From an uncultured bacterium (lineage in GTDB: Bacteria; Bacillota; Clostridia; Lachnospirales; Lachnospiraceae), in contig CAJMPJ010000026.1 in assembly GCA_905215155.1 (NCBI GenBank), positions 1 through 51,056 of the forward strand: a DNA stretch of 51,056 nt, read 5' to 3'. The position numbers and the translations under genes were made by a program. The notes under the pieces are model-generated. The model had not been told where the DNA came from. It saw only the letters and a list, made by a program, of their open reading frames with translations, and did no database searches. This document shows, piece by piece, positions 16,548-24,185 of the stretch; within the stretch, counting starts at the first letter, position 1, and each line of letters begins with the position of its first letter.

Positions 16548-17645
16548 TTAATTCGATATTAAATCATAATGATATCGTTCCAGTTGTTTCCATGCTTGTT
16601 CCATGGTTTCCTTATTATAGAACGAGATTCTTAAAGTCCCTTCCCCGTGTTCCCGGTTGTGGTTGATGCCGATATTTTTTATGCTGATGCCTTTTGCAGC
16701 CAGGATAACCGATAAGGTGGAGATTGCACCCACTTCATCCGCCATATTTACGGTAAAGGAATAATCCGGTACAATGGGGCCTCTGGCTTTCTCGGAAAGT
16801 GTGTTCCGGTAATCCCGGGAGGTCTCAAACAAATGGTAAATATACGAATGGTTCTTTGCCTCCAATTCTTCAAGAATCTGGTTTAAGGACGCAATGTATC
16901 GTTTGAGTATCAGGGAAAGATTCTCATGATTTGTCATGCAGATCTGTTCCCATATTACCGGAGAAGAAGAAGCGATTCGGGTGATGTCTTTGAAGCCGCC
17001 TGCAGAAAGCCGTTTCATCAGCTCCTGTTCGTTATCGGAATCCTTAACCAGATTTACAAGGCTTGAAGCTACGATATGGGGCAGATGGCTGATGGCGGCG
17101 GCCACAAAATCATGCTCTTTGTAATCCAGAACCAGGGGAATGGAACCGATGCATTCGGCAATCTGGATCAACCGGTCCACCTGCTCCCTGGAGGAGCTGG
17201 CGGTGGGAGTAATAATATAATAGGCGTTCTCAAGCAGAAGGTCGGTGGAATTTTCATATCCTGTTTTTTCCGAACCGGCCATGGGATGACCTCCCACAAA
17301 ACAGGATTCCATGCCAAGACGGATGACTGCTTCGTGGATGTCTGTCTTGGTACTGCCTACATCCGTAATAATGGCACCAGGTTTTCGGTAGGGGCTGATT
17401 TTTTCTAAATATTCTGCATTATATTCCACAGGGGTGCAAAGGAAAATCATGTCACATTCCTTTAACTCCTCCCCAATGCCATCTAAAATCACATCTACAA
17501 TTCCCTCATCCCTGGCTTTTTGCAGCGTCGCTTTGGAACGCATGTAAGCCATAATCCTGGTACCTGGTTTTTCACGCTTGATCCCTTTGGCAATGGAACC
17601 GCCAATCAGACCAAGCCCGATAAAGGCAATGGCAGCTTCACTCAT
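16548..17645 (-). CDS. tyrA: Prephenate dehydrogenase with C-terminal ACT domain
   Basis: The enzyme makes 4-hydroxyphenylpyruvate from prephenate with NAD(P), on the branch to tyrosine. The 365-residue protein has a Rossmann motif (FIGLGLIGGSIAKG, 8-21), the GSTKTDIHEAV segment and the active-site block GGHPMAGSEKTGYENS. The all-helical dimerisation part follows. A C-terminal ACT domain (about residues 295-365: VNMADEVGAISTLSVILAAKGISIKNIGI) is the usual site for feedback by tyrosine. Its start overlaps the aroF stop by 4 bp. Confidence 0.95.
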   Translation of the reverse strand: MSEAAIAFIGLGLIGGSIAKGIKREKPGTRIMAYMRSKATLQKARDEGIVDVILDGIGEELKECDMIFLCTPVEYNAEYLEKISPYRKPGAIITDVGSTKTDIHEAVIRLGMESCFVGGHPMAGSEKTGYENSTDLLLENAYYIITPTASSSREQVDRLIQIAECIGSIPLVLDYKEHDFVAAAISHLPHIVASSLVNLVKDSDNEQELMKRLSAGGFKDITRIASSSPVIWEQICMTNHENLSLILKRYIASLNQILEELEAKNHSYIYHLFETSRDYRNTLSEKARGPIVPDYSFTVNMADEVGAISTLSVILAAKGISIKNIGINHNREHGEGTLRISFYNKETMEQAWKQLERYHYDLISN

Positions 17646-18658
17646 GAAGAAACCCTCCCGGAAAGTTTTGCATAAGGTTCTAATTCGTTCATCATGTGAT
17701 CAAACTGATCGAAAGTCAGAGACTGTGGACCGTCGGATAAAGCACAGGAAGGACATGGGTGGACTTCCACAATAAGACCGTCGGCTCCAACTGCAAGTGC
17801 CGCCTTTGAAATCGGCTCAATGTATGCCCGGACTCCCGTGGCATGGCTGGGATCAATAATAATGGGCAGATGGCTCTTGGAACGGATCACAGGAACAGCA
17901 CTAATGTCCAGGGTGTTTCTGGTGGCGGTTTCATAGGTACGGATGCCCCGTTCACAGAGGACAATGTTTGGGTTTCCCTCTGATGCAATGTATTCAGCCG
18001 CATTGAGCCATTCATCAATGGTAGCGCATAAGCCTCTCTTTAGCAGAACAGGAACTCCGGCCCGGCCTGCCTCCTTTAACAGCTCAAAGTTCTGCATGTT
18101 ACGTGCTCCGATTTGGATCATATCCACATATTTAACGGCTGTTTCAAGGGCGCGTAAGCTGGTGGCTTCACAGATAATATTCAGTCCGGTGGCTTCTCTG
18201 GCTTCCTTCATGTATTTTAAGCCTTCCTCCTCCAGCCCCTGAAATGCGTAAGGGGAAGTTCTCGGTTTGTATGCGCCGCCTCTTAAAAACTGTGCACCGG
18301 CTTTTTTCACAGCAGCCGCAGTTTCCAGAAGCATGTCCCTGTTTTCAATGGCACATGGACCTGCCATCATGGTGAAGTGGCCTGGGCCGATCTTTGCAGT
18401 ACCGACCGTGATTACGGAATCCTCGGGGTGGAATTTTTTATTGACCAGCTTATAGGATTCTGTCACATTCACGATTTTATCCACACCTTCGATCAGTTCA
18501 ATGTTAGCACCCTGAAGCTTTGATTTGTCGCCGATGACACCTACGATGGTCACTTCGGCCCCCTTGGATAAATGTGCCTGAAGGCCATTGGCCTCAATAA
18601 TTTGTTTGATTTTAATCACAGCTTCCTCAGAAGCATTGGGCTTCATAATAATAATCAT
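17642..18658 (-). CDS. aroF: DAHP synthase (3-deoxy-7-phosphoheptulonate synthase)
   Basis: This enzyme catalyses the first step of aromatic amino acid synthesis, condensing PEP with erythrose-4-phosphate. It is of the AroA-beta/KDO8PS-related type. A ferredoxin-like N-terminal regulatory domain (about 1-70) precedes a TIM barrel with GPCAIENRDMLLETA, RGGAYKPRTSPYAFQGL, KRG and the metal-site IDPSHATG motifs. The length of 338 residues is typical. It heads the aroF-tyrA-aroA operon and its promoter region abuts the divergent retron. Confidence 0.95.
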   Translation of the reverse strand: MIIIMKPNASEEAVIKIKQIIEANGLQAHLSKGAEVTIVGVIGDKSKLQGANIELIEGVDKIVNVTESYKLVNKKFHPEDSVITVGTAKIGPGHFTMMAGPCAIENRDMLLETAAAVKKAGAQFLRGGAYKPRTSPYAFQGLEEEGLKYMKEAREATGLNIICEATSLRALETAVKYVDMIQIGARNMQNFELLKEAGRAGVPVLLKRGLCATIDEWLNAAEYIASEGNPNIVLCERGIRTYETATRNTLDISAVPVIRSKSHLPIIIDPSHATGVRAYIEPISKAALAVGADGLIVEVHPCPSCALSDGPQSLTFDQFDHMMNELEPYAKLSGRVSS

Positions 18659-18695
18659 AATAGATTTCCTCTCTTTTTGCTAATGGTTAATCCCC

Positions 18696-18724
18696 ATTGT
18701 ATAAGATAACCTTCCGGTTGTCAA
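18696..18724 (-). promoter_or_regulatory. Promoter of aroF-tyrA-aroA
   Basis: On the minus strand TTGACA (complement of 18719-18724) is 17 bp from TACAAT (complement of 18696-18701), 38 bp ahead of the aroF start codon. No T-box or attenuator fold is seen in the short leader. Confidence 0.75.
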
Positions 18725-18733
18725 CGCTTTTAT

Positions 18734-18758
18734 ACTTTAAAGTTCAACACTTTAAAGT
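18734..18758. repeat. Duplicated palindrome ACTTTAAAGT
   Basis: The 10-bp palindrome ACTTTAAAGT occurs at 18734-18743 and again at 18749-18758, with centres 15 bp apart. It lies immediately upstream of the aroF -35 and upstream of the retron promoter. It looks like a tandem operator, but no regulator can be assigned. Confidence 0.5.
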
Positions 18759-18814
18759 AAATTTTGATTTTATTTCTTTTTAACTTCAAATTAATGGTAT
18801 AAATTCAATCCTTA

Positions 18815-18823
18815 TGGTAGAAT
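18815..18823 (+). promoter_or_regulatory. Extended -10 of the retron
   Basis: TGgTAGAAT (18815-18823) is an extended -10. It would start transcription at about 18830, directly at the first base of the retron RNA arm. No good -35 is seen. Confidence 0.5.
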
Positions 18824-18832
18824 ATCTGTTAT

Positions 18833-19018
18833 AACAGCAGAAGCAATAGTTTGATCGGTAATACTGCCGCAGGGCAGCGAGTCGCTGTCTGGACATTTAT
18901 AGTATAGGAGAAGACCGCAATCTGCTGCGAAGTACTGCTGCACATTGCATGTGCATGACGCATGCTGCTTGTACATCTTCGCATCTTACGGTATCATTTT
19001 TGTATTGCTTCTGCTGTT
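18833..19018 (+). ncRNA. Retron msr-msd non-coding RNA
   Basis: A perfect 16-bp inverted repeat defines the ends: AACAGCAGAAGCAATA (18833-18848, a1) pairs with its complement at 19003-19018 (a2). The base after a1 is G (18849), the expected branching guanosine position. The first internal part (msr) is closed by ATACT/AGTAT (18861-18865 with 18901-18905) around small GC hairpins. The second part (msd) is a long stem. In it ACCG pairs with CGGT (18914-18917 with 18989-18992), TGCGAAG with CTTCGCA (18926-18932 with 18977-18983), and a 7-bp hairpin TGCACAT/ATGTGCA sits inside (18939-18955). The reverse transcriptase gene starts 37 bp downstream. This order and spacing are those of retrons. Confidence 0.88.
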
Positions 19019-19055
19019 TGATTGTCAGATTTCAGATAGAGTGAGGATTATGCCG

Positions 19056-20060
19056 ATGAATCAGTCAGATATTTGGAAATACTGCACGCCGGAGCATTGC
19101 CGGGACATGCTGCTGTCTTTTCGCCTTTTGGGAGAAAAATTGCCCGACGATAAAGTGATCGCATGTCTTTATTCAGTCAGCAATCATACGGAACGTCATT
19201 ATAAAGTCATTCAGATTCCCAAAAGGGACGGAACCAGGAGAACTCTGATGGTACCTGATTGTCTGCTTAAGAAAATTCAAAAGAACATTTTAAATCATAT
19301 TCTTTTCGGATTTGCAGTTTCCTCCTGTGCCACGGCATATCAAAAAGGAACCTCTGTGTTAAAGAATGCCTCGGTTCATACAGGAAACCGGCTGGTTTTA
19401 AAGCTGGATATAAAAGATTTTTTTGGAACCATTTCTTTTCCCATGGTGTTAGGAAGCGCATTTTCCCGCAAGTATTTTCCCTTATCGGTGGGAACCATGC
19501 TGACATCCCTGTGCTGCTGCCGGGAATTTCTGCCTCAGGGAGCGCCCACTTCGCCTGCCATTTCAAATCTGGTCATGAAGCCTTTTGATGACTACATGAA
19601 ACAATGGTGCGGAAAACAGGGGATTTCATACAGCAGATATTGCGATGACATGACTTTTTCCGGTGATTTTCTTCCGGGGCGGGTCATACGCAAGGTTTCA
19701 GATTTTCTATCTGTGATGGGATTTTCTTTAAATGAAGAGAAGACCAGAATACTATCCTGTCATAGAAGACAGGCGGTCACAGGGATCGTGGTAAATGAAA
19801 AAGTGCAGGTATCTGCGGATTACCGGAGAAAGCTGCGGCAGGAAGTATATTACTGTCTGAAGTTCGGGGTCAAGTCCCACTTGGAAAGGACCGGAAGAAC
19901 AGAATTGGATTCAGAGAAAGAACGGCGGTATTTGGATTCTCTTCTTGGAAAAATCCGGTATCTTCTGTATATCAATCCAGAGGATGCATGGTTTCAGGAG
20001 GCCAGAGAAAGGATTTCTTTATTGGCAGATTCTATCAAACCGTCTGAGACAATCGTATAA
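19056..20060 (+). CDS. Retron-type reverse transcriptase
   Basis: This enzyme should use the upstream RNA as both primer and template to make branched msDNA. The 334-residue protein has IPKRDGTRRTLMVPD (finger motif, 54-68) and the retron hallmark NAxxH as N104-A-S-V-H108. Motif A is KLDIKDF, with D118. QGAPTSP (161-167) is motif B, the catalytic site is Y195-C-D-D198, and VTG (241-243) lies in the thumb. No endonuclease, maturase or integrase domain is fused. The start at 19056 has GAGGA 8 nt upstream. The frame stays open upstream through the msd, which I regard as accidental. The YCDD box differs from the usual YADD. No known retron effector lies beside it. Confidence 0.93.
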   Translation: MNQSDIWKYCTPEHCRDMLLSFRLLGEKLPDDKVIACLYSVSNHTERHYKVIQIPKRDGTRRTLMVPDCLLKKIQKNILNHILFGFAVSSCATAYQKGTSVLKNASVHTGNRLVLKLDIKDFFGTISFPMVLGSAFSRKYFPLSVGTMLTSLCCCREFLPQGAPTSPAISNLVMKPFDDYMKQWCGKQGISYSRYCDDMTFSGDFLPGRVIRKVSDFLSVMGFSLNEEKTRILSCHRRQAVTGIVVNEKVQVSADYRRKLRQEVYYCLKFGVKSHLERTGRTELDSEKERRYLDSLLGKIRYLLYINPEDAWFQEARERISLLADSIKPSETIV

Positions 20061-20079
20061 AACAAGTGGAGGGTAAGTG

Positions 20080-20478
20080 ATGAGAAAATTATGGAAAAAG
20101 TTGGCTGTTTGCAGCACCTGCTGTCTGTTTGGGGCAGGTGTCTTTGCATTTATGCCTGGAGCACCTGGGCAGCTGGAAGCAAAGGCTCAGATAGAAACAG
20201 GTATCAATAGATATGGCTGGCAGCAGGAACCGGACGGCTGGAGATATAGAAACAGCGACGGATCTTATGCAAAGGGCTGCTTTGGAGCGGTTGCAGATAC
20301 ATGGTACTATTTTGATGCGGAAGGCTATATGGTGACCGGCTGGCAGCAGGTAGGAGATGACTGGTATTATTTTGAGAAAGATGGACATATGGTCACTGGT
20401 CCGGTCTATATTGGAGAGACATATTACTATTTTGAATCCAGTGGGAAGCTTCATGAGAGCTTCTTTGAAAAGGAATGA
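20080..20478 (+). CDS. Small exported protein with wall-binding repeats
   Basis: The 132-residue protein has a Sec-type N-terminus (KK then a hydrophobic stretch, about 7-28, with several Cys). About three aromatic cell-wall-binding (choline/glucan-binding type) repeats follow: DGWRYRNSDG, DTWYYFDAEGYMVTGW and DDWYYFEKDGHMVTG, then a final YYYFESSGK. There is no catalytic domain. It begins 19 nt after the reverse transcriptase stop behind GGAGGG and precedes a strong terminator, so it is very likely co-transcribed with the retron. A role in the retron is unproven. It could be an unrelated surface protein or a fragment of a larger wall hydrolase family. Confidence 0.8.
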   Translation: MRKLWKKLAVCSTCCLFGAGVFAFMPGAPGQLEAKAQIETGINRYGWQQEPDGWRYRNSDGSYAKGCFGAVADTWYYFDAEGYMVTGWQQVGDDWYYFEKDGHMVTGPVYIGETYYYFESSGKLHESFFEKE

Positions 20479-20480
20479 TG

Positions 20481-20510
20481 AAAAAGAGGGGCTTGTCCCC
20501 TCTTTTTTTT
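20481..20510 (+). terminator. Terminator of the retron unit
   Basis: The stem GAGGGG/CCCCTC (20486-20491 with 20497-20502) extends by A-T pairs and is followed by a run of eight T. It closes the unit containing the reverse transcriptase and the wall-repeat protein. Confidence 0.9.
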
Positions 20511-20520
20511 GAAATGATAG

Positions 20521-20589
20521 AAAAATGTCGAAATATATTTGTACAAATTGTATGATTTACTTGTAATTATACGACATTTTTAGTAAAAT
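20521..20589 (+). promoter_or_regulatory. Promoter of the EF-G-like gene with flanking inverted repeat
   Basis: TTGTAA (20561-20566) and TAAAAT (20584-20589) are 17 bp apart. A perfect 10-bp inverted repeat, AAAAATGTCG at 20521-20530 and its complement at 20572-20581, brackets the -35. The right arm lies between -35 and -10. The arrangement suggests an operator or a DNA loop, but the regulator is unknown. Confidence 0.5.
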
Positions 20590-20627
20590 ATTCTCATAGA
20601 ATAAAATACGGAACAGGAGGAATGCTT

Positions 20628-22730
20628 ATGAACGTGTATGGAACCAAACAAATCCGCAACGTTGCCTTACTTGGGCACGGGGGCGCCGGTAAAACGACTC
20701 TTGCAGAGGCAATGGCGTTTGTGACAGGAGCCATTGGCAGAATGGGAAAAGTGACCGATGGCAATACCATCAGCGATTATGACAAAGAAGAGATAAAGAG
20801 ACATTTTTCTATCTCCACGTCTCTGATTCCTTTGGAGTATGAAGGGGAAGATGGCCCGATCAAGGTCAATTTGCTGGATACTCCCGGGTATTTTGATTTT
20901 GTAGGAGAGGTCGAAGAGGCCATCAGTGTCGCGGATGCAGCGGTAATTGTGGTAAATTGCAAGGCAGGGATTGAAGTTGGAACGTATAAGGCATGGGAGC
21001 TGTGTGAAAAGTACAAGCTGCCGAGACTTTTCTTTGTAACCAATATGGATGACGACCAGGCAAGCTATCGTGAGCTATTACTGAAGCTGGAAAAAGAATT
21101 CGGCAGAAAGATTGCACCCTTCCATCTTCCGATTCGTGAAAATGAAAAATTCGTAGGGTTTGTCAACGTGGTCAAGATGGCAGGGAGACGTTTTACCGTA
21201 AACAGCGATTACGAGGAATGTGAGATCCCGGAATACAGCAAAAAAAATCTGGGAATCGCCCGTGAAGCTCTTATGGAGGCGGTGGCAGAGACCAGCGAAG
21301 AATATATGGAACGCTATTTTTCAGGAGAAGCATTCACGGCGGAAGAAATTTCTGCTGCGCTGAGAGAGCATGTAATCGAAGGCAATATCGTTCCGGTCAT
21401 GCTGGGGAGCGGACTGAACGCCCAGGGGGCCAAGATGGTACTCCAGGCCATCGATAAATATTTCCCGTCCCCCGACCATTATGAATGCATTGGCGTGGAC
21501 ATTTCCACAGGAGAACGGTTCACTGCCAAATATAACGATAAAGTTTCTTTATCTGCACGTGTGTTTAAGACCATTGTAGATCCTTTCATTGGCAAATATT
21601 CTTTGCTTAAAATCTGTACCGGAACATTAAAACCTGATTCTGTGATCTATAACGTGAACAAAGATGCAGAAGAAAAGGTAGGCAGGCTTTATTTGTTAAG
21701 GGGCAAGGACAACATGGAGGTGTCCGAATTAAGAGCCGGAGATATCGGAGCTGTTTCTAAGCTCAATGTGACTCAGACCGGCGATACCATTGCCCTTCGT
21801 TCTGCTCCCATCGTTTATCATAAGCCGGAAATATCCACACCCTATACATATATGAGATACAAAACAAAATCAAAAGGGGATGATGACAAGGTTTCTAATG
21901 CCATTGCAAAGCTGATGGAAGAGGACTGGACTTTAAAGGCAGTGAATGATACGGAAAACCGCCAATCTCTTTTATACGGCATTGGAGACCAGCACCTGGA
22001 AGTCGTGGTCAGCAAGCTTTTAAACCGCTATAAAGTGGAGATCCAGTTGAGCAAACCCAAATTCGCATTCCGGGAGACCCTTAGGAAGAAAGTAGAAGTT
22101 CAGGGAAAATATAAGAAGCAGTCCGGCGGACACGGACAGTACGGGGATGTTAAGATGATCTTTGAGCCTTCCGGTGATTTAGAGACTCCCTACATCTTTG
22201 AAGAAAATGTATTTGGAGGAGCGGTACCAAGAAACTATTTTCCGGCAGTTGAAAAAGGAATTGCCGAATGTGTTTTAAAAGGCCCTCTTGCAGCTTATCC
22301 TGTGGTTGGATTAAAGGCCACGTTGATAGATGGATCCTATCATCCGGTAGACTCTTCCGAGCTGGCATTTAAGATGGCAGCCACAATCGCCTTTAAGAAA
22401 GGATTTATGGAGGCCAATCCGGTCCTTCTTGAGCCCATCGCTTCCCTAAAGGTAAGAGTCCCTGATAAATTTACCGGTGATGTTATGGGAGATTTGAACC
22501 GGCGGAGAGGACGGGTGCTTGGAATGAATTCCGACCATCACGGGAAACAGGTCATTGAGGCAGATATCCCCATGTCCGAGCTTTTCGGTTATAATACGGA
22601 TCTTCGTTCCATGACAGGAGGAATGGGAACTTTTGAATATGAGTTCAGCCGATATGAAATGGCCCCCGGAGACATCCAGAAAAAAGAAGTGGAGGAGCGG
22701 GCATCAAAGGTCGATAAGGCCGTGGTGTAA
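20628..22730 (+). CDS. EF-G-like translational GTPase (EF-G paralogue)
   Basis: This is a 700-residue GTPase with the domain order of elongation factor G: G domain with LLGHGGAGKTTLAE (P-loop), DTPGYFDF (G3) and VTNMDD in place of NKxD (G4). Domain II, and the C-terminal III-V domains with GGHGQYGDVKM and GRVLGMNSDHHGKQVIEADIP, follow. Clostridia often carry such a second EF-G-like protein besides the fusA in the ribosomal operon. No ribosomal genes are near here, so I take this as the accessory form; its exact role is uncertain. The ATG at 20628 is chosen because AGGAGG is 7 nt upstream. The ATG at 20622 is too close. Confidence 0.88.
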   Translation: MNVYGTKQIRNVALLGHGGAGKTTLAEAMAFVTGAIGRMGKVTDGNTISDYDKEEIKRHFSISTSLIPLEYEGEDGPIKVNLLDTPGYFDFVGEVEEAISVADAAVIVVNCKAGIEVGTYKAWELCEKYKLPRLFFVTNMDDDQASYRELLLKLEKEFGRKIAPFHLPIRENEKFVGFVNVVKMAGRRFTVNSDYEECEIPEYSKKNLGIAREALMEAVAETSEEYMERYFSGEAFTAEEISAALREHVIEGNIVPVMLGSGLNAQGAKMVLQAIDKYFPSPDHYECIGVDISTGERFTAKYNDKVSLSARVFKTIVDPFIGKYSLLKICTGTLKPDSVIYNVNKDAEEKVGRLYLLRGKDNMEVSELRAGDIGAVSKLNVTQTGDTIALRSAPIVYHKPEISTPYTYMRYKTKSKGDDDKVSNAIAKLMEEDWTLKAVNDTENRQSLLYGIGDQHLEVVVSKLLNRYKVEIQLSKPKFAFRETLRKKVEVQGKYKKQSGGHGQYGDVKMIFEPSGDLETPYIFEENVFGGAVPRNYFPAVEKGIAECVLKGPLAAYPVVGLKATLIDGSYHPVDSSELAFKMAATIAFKKGFMEANPVLLEPIASLKVRVPDKFTGDVMGDLNRRRGRVLGMNSDHHGKQVIEADIPMSELFGYNTDLRSMTGGMGTFEYEFSRYEMAPGDIQKKEVEERASKVDKAVV

Positions 22731-22738
22731 AAGGAGGG

Positions 22739-22785
22739 AAAAGATCCGGCAAGGTATCCTGTGATGCCCGGCCGGATCTTTTTTG
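22739..22785 (+). terminator. Terminator after the EF-G-like gene
   Basis: AAAAGATCCGGC pairs with GCCGGATCTTTT across a 20-nt loop, and a T-tract follows. Confidence 0.85.
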
Positions 22786-22808
22786 AAATCCGATGCTGCT
22801 GCAGAAGA

Positions 22809-22837
22809 ATTGCGCATTTGCCCGATCTGTGATAAAC
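22809..22837 (+). promoter_or_regulatory. Promoter of the CPBP protease gene
   Basis: TTGCGC and TAAACT are 17 bp apart, ending 28 bp before the ATG. The match is moderate. Confidence 0.4.
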
Positions 22838-22864
22838 TGGTACAAACTGGCAGGAGGGAAAGCA

Positions 22865-23785
22865 ATGGCGGAAGACAAAAGGATTATTAGGAAGGCATTT
22901 ACCAGAGTGGGGATTGGATATGGTACATTTTTAATGATAACCCTGGCTTTGCAGCTTGGGATCGGGACGCTTATAGCAGTGCTGTCTTTTCTTGGTGTTA
23001 CCATTCCCATGGATAGCGACTGGTATATACTCTTCAGTTCTATGGCTAATTATGTGGTGGGCGGTATAGTTACATATGTGATCATCAGGGAGATGCCTGT
23101 GATAAATAAACCCATTGCCAGGAGGGCCGGTGGTAAATGGCTGGCTGCAGGTTTTCTGGTCTGCATCAGCGGCTTATACCTTGGGAATATGATCGGACAG
23201 GCATTGATGAGCCTGGTGTCCGCTTTACAGGGAAAACCCATGATAAATCCGGTGGAACAGGTTATAAACGGGCTGAGCGGCTGGACGATTTTTCTTACGA
23301 TGGTAGTGATGGCTCCTATTTGTGAGGAGATTATATTCCGCAAGATTCTTATAGACCGGATCAGACTTTACGGAGATAAAGCGGCTATTGTTGTTTCCGG
23401 TTTTATTTTCGGACTGAGCCATGGAAATTTTTATCAGTTCTTTTATGCCTTTTTCCTTGGGATTGTATTTGCATATATTTATATACAGACGGGCAGACTT
23501 CGTTATACCATAGCATTTCACATGATGATCAATTTTCTTGGTTCTATCGTAGGACTGAAGGTTCAAAATGTGCCCTGGCTGCTTGGTGTATACGGCATCT
23601 TTATAATGGGCGCAGTGATTGCCGGAATGGTTGTGTTCCTGCAAAACAGAAAGAACCTGGTGTTTCAGGCTGGAGGTCATGAAGCATGGGGAAAGGGAGC
23701 CTTCAAGGTTCTGTTTTTAAATTTTGGGATGGTGTTCTTTTTTCTGGTATCTGCCGTGACCTTTGTTATTTCGGAGATTTCGTAA
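22865..23785 (+). CDS. CPBP-family intramembrane metalloprotease
   Basis: This is an integral membrane protein of 306 residues with about eight helices. The CPBP (CAAX protease/bacteriocin-processing) motifs are in order: EEIIFRKIL (EExxxR), then GLSHGNFYQFFYAFFLGIVFAY (the FxxxH-type block) and HMMINF (HxxxN). These should build the zinc site within the membrane. Substrates cannot be inferred. The ATG at 22865 follows AGGAGGG. The codons upstream overlap the promoter. The stop codon falls in a 16-bp tandem duplication. Confidence 0.87.
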   Translation: MAEDKRIIRKAFTRVGIGYGTFLMITLALQLGIGTLIAVLSFLGVTIPMDSDWYILFSSMANYVVGGIVTYVIIREMPVINKPIARRAGGKWLAAGFLVCISGLYLGNMIGQALMSLVSALQGKPMINPVEQVINGLSGWTIFLTMVVMAPICEEIIFRKILIDRIRLYGDKAAIVVSGFIFGLSHGNFYQFFYAFFLGIVFAYIYIQTGRLRYTIAFHMMINFLGSIVGLKVQNVPWLLGVYGIFIMGAVIAGMVVFLQNRKNLVFQAGGHEAWGKGAFKVLFLNFGMVFFFLVSAVTFVISEIS

Positions 23786-23806
23786 AAGCAAGATTTCGTA
23801 AAAGCC
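23775..23806. repeat. Tandem 16-bp duplication over the CPBP stop codon
   Basis: AGATTTCGTAAAAGC occurs at 23775-23789 and 23791-23805. The first copy contains the gene's TAA and the second lies just ahead of the leuS leader promoter. It looks like a small slippage duplication. Confidence 0.7.
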
Positions 23807-23808
23807 GG

Positions 23809-23837
23809 TTGACACATATCTCCAATTATGTTACATT
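23809..23837 (+). promoter_or_regulatory. Promoter of the leuS T-box
   Basis: TTGACA (23809-23814) is 17 bp from TACATT (23832-23837). Transcription would begin just before stem I of the leader. Confidence 0.65.
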
Positions 23838-23843
23838 TACAGT

Positions 23844-24131
23844 TAGCAAAAATACTGTGATTAGGAGTAGTAAGCAGTCTGAAGCATACAGAGAGCCGGC
23901 GGTTGGTGTAAGCCGGTTGGGGATGACAGCTGAACTGGCCTAGGAGTAGCGTACGGAAGGAAGTTTATGGCTTCTGTGTAGGTATTGCCGGAGACCTGAC
24001 CGTTACAGCAGGCGGATATGAAGGTTGTATCCGATTGAGAGCATACGAGCAATGTATGAAATAGAGTGGTACCACGCGGTAAATCCTGCGTCTCTATAGC
24101 CGTCCTTTGATGGCTTGAGGCGCTTTTTTAT
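23844..24131 (+). ncRNA. T-box leader, leucine specific (CUG specifier)
   Basis: Stem I elements are visible: TTAGGAGTAGTAAG, then AGAGAGCCGGCGGTTGGTG, and the specifier segment GAA-CTG-GCC with CTG at 23935-23937. The T-box AGAGTGGTACCACGCGG is at 24063-24079. It competes with a terminator hairpin in which GCGTCTC pairs with GAGGCGC, ending in TTTTTT at 24124-24129. Uncharged tRNA-Leu (CAG anticodon) would permit leuS transcription. Confidence 0.93.
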
Positions 24132-24185
24132 TTTAACCGTGTGAATCTGATCTAAGGGATATCCCTTTTAAAAGGAGGAAATTTT

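Noticed and set aside
18945..19055. In-frame upstream extension of the reverse transcriptase frame
   Set aside because: It overlaps the msd stem and a2 arm, has no ribosome site, and the ATG at 19056 has a well-spaced GAGGA.
19056..20060. Group II intron or DGR reverse transcriptase
   Set aside because: There is no maturase/X domain or HNH domain, no intron domain V-type RNA, and no template/variable repeat pair, while NAxxH and VTG plus the a1/a2 arms indicate a retron.
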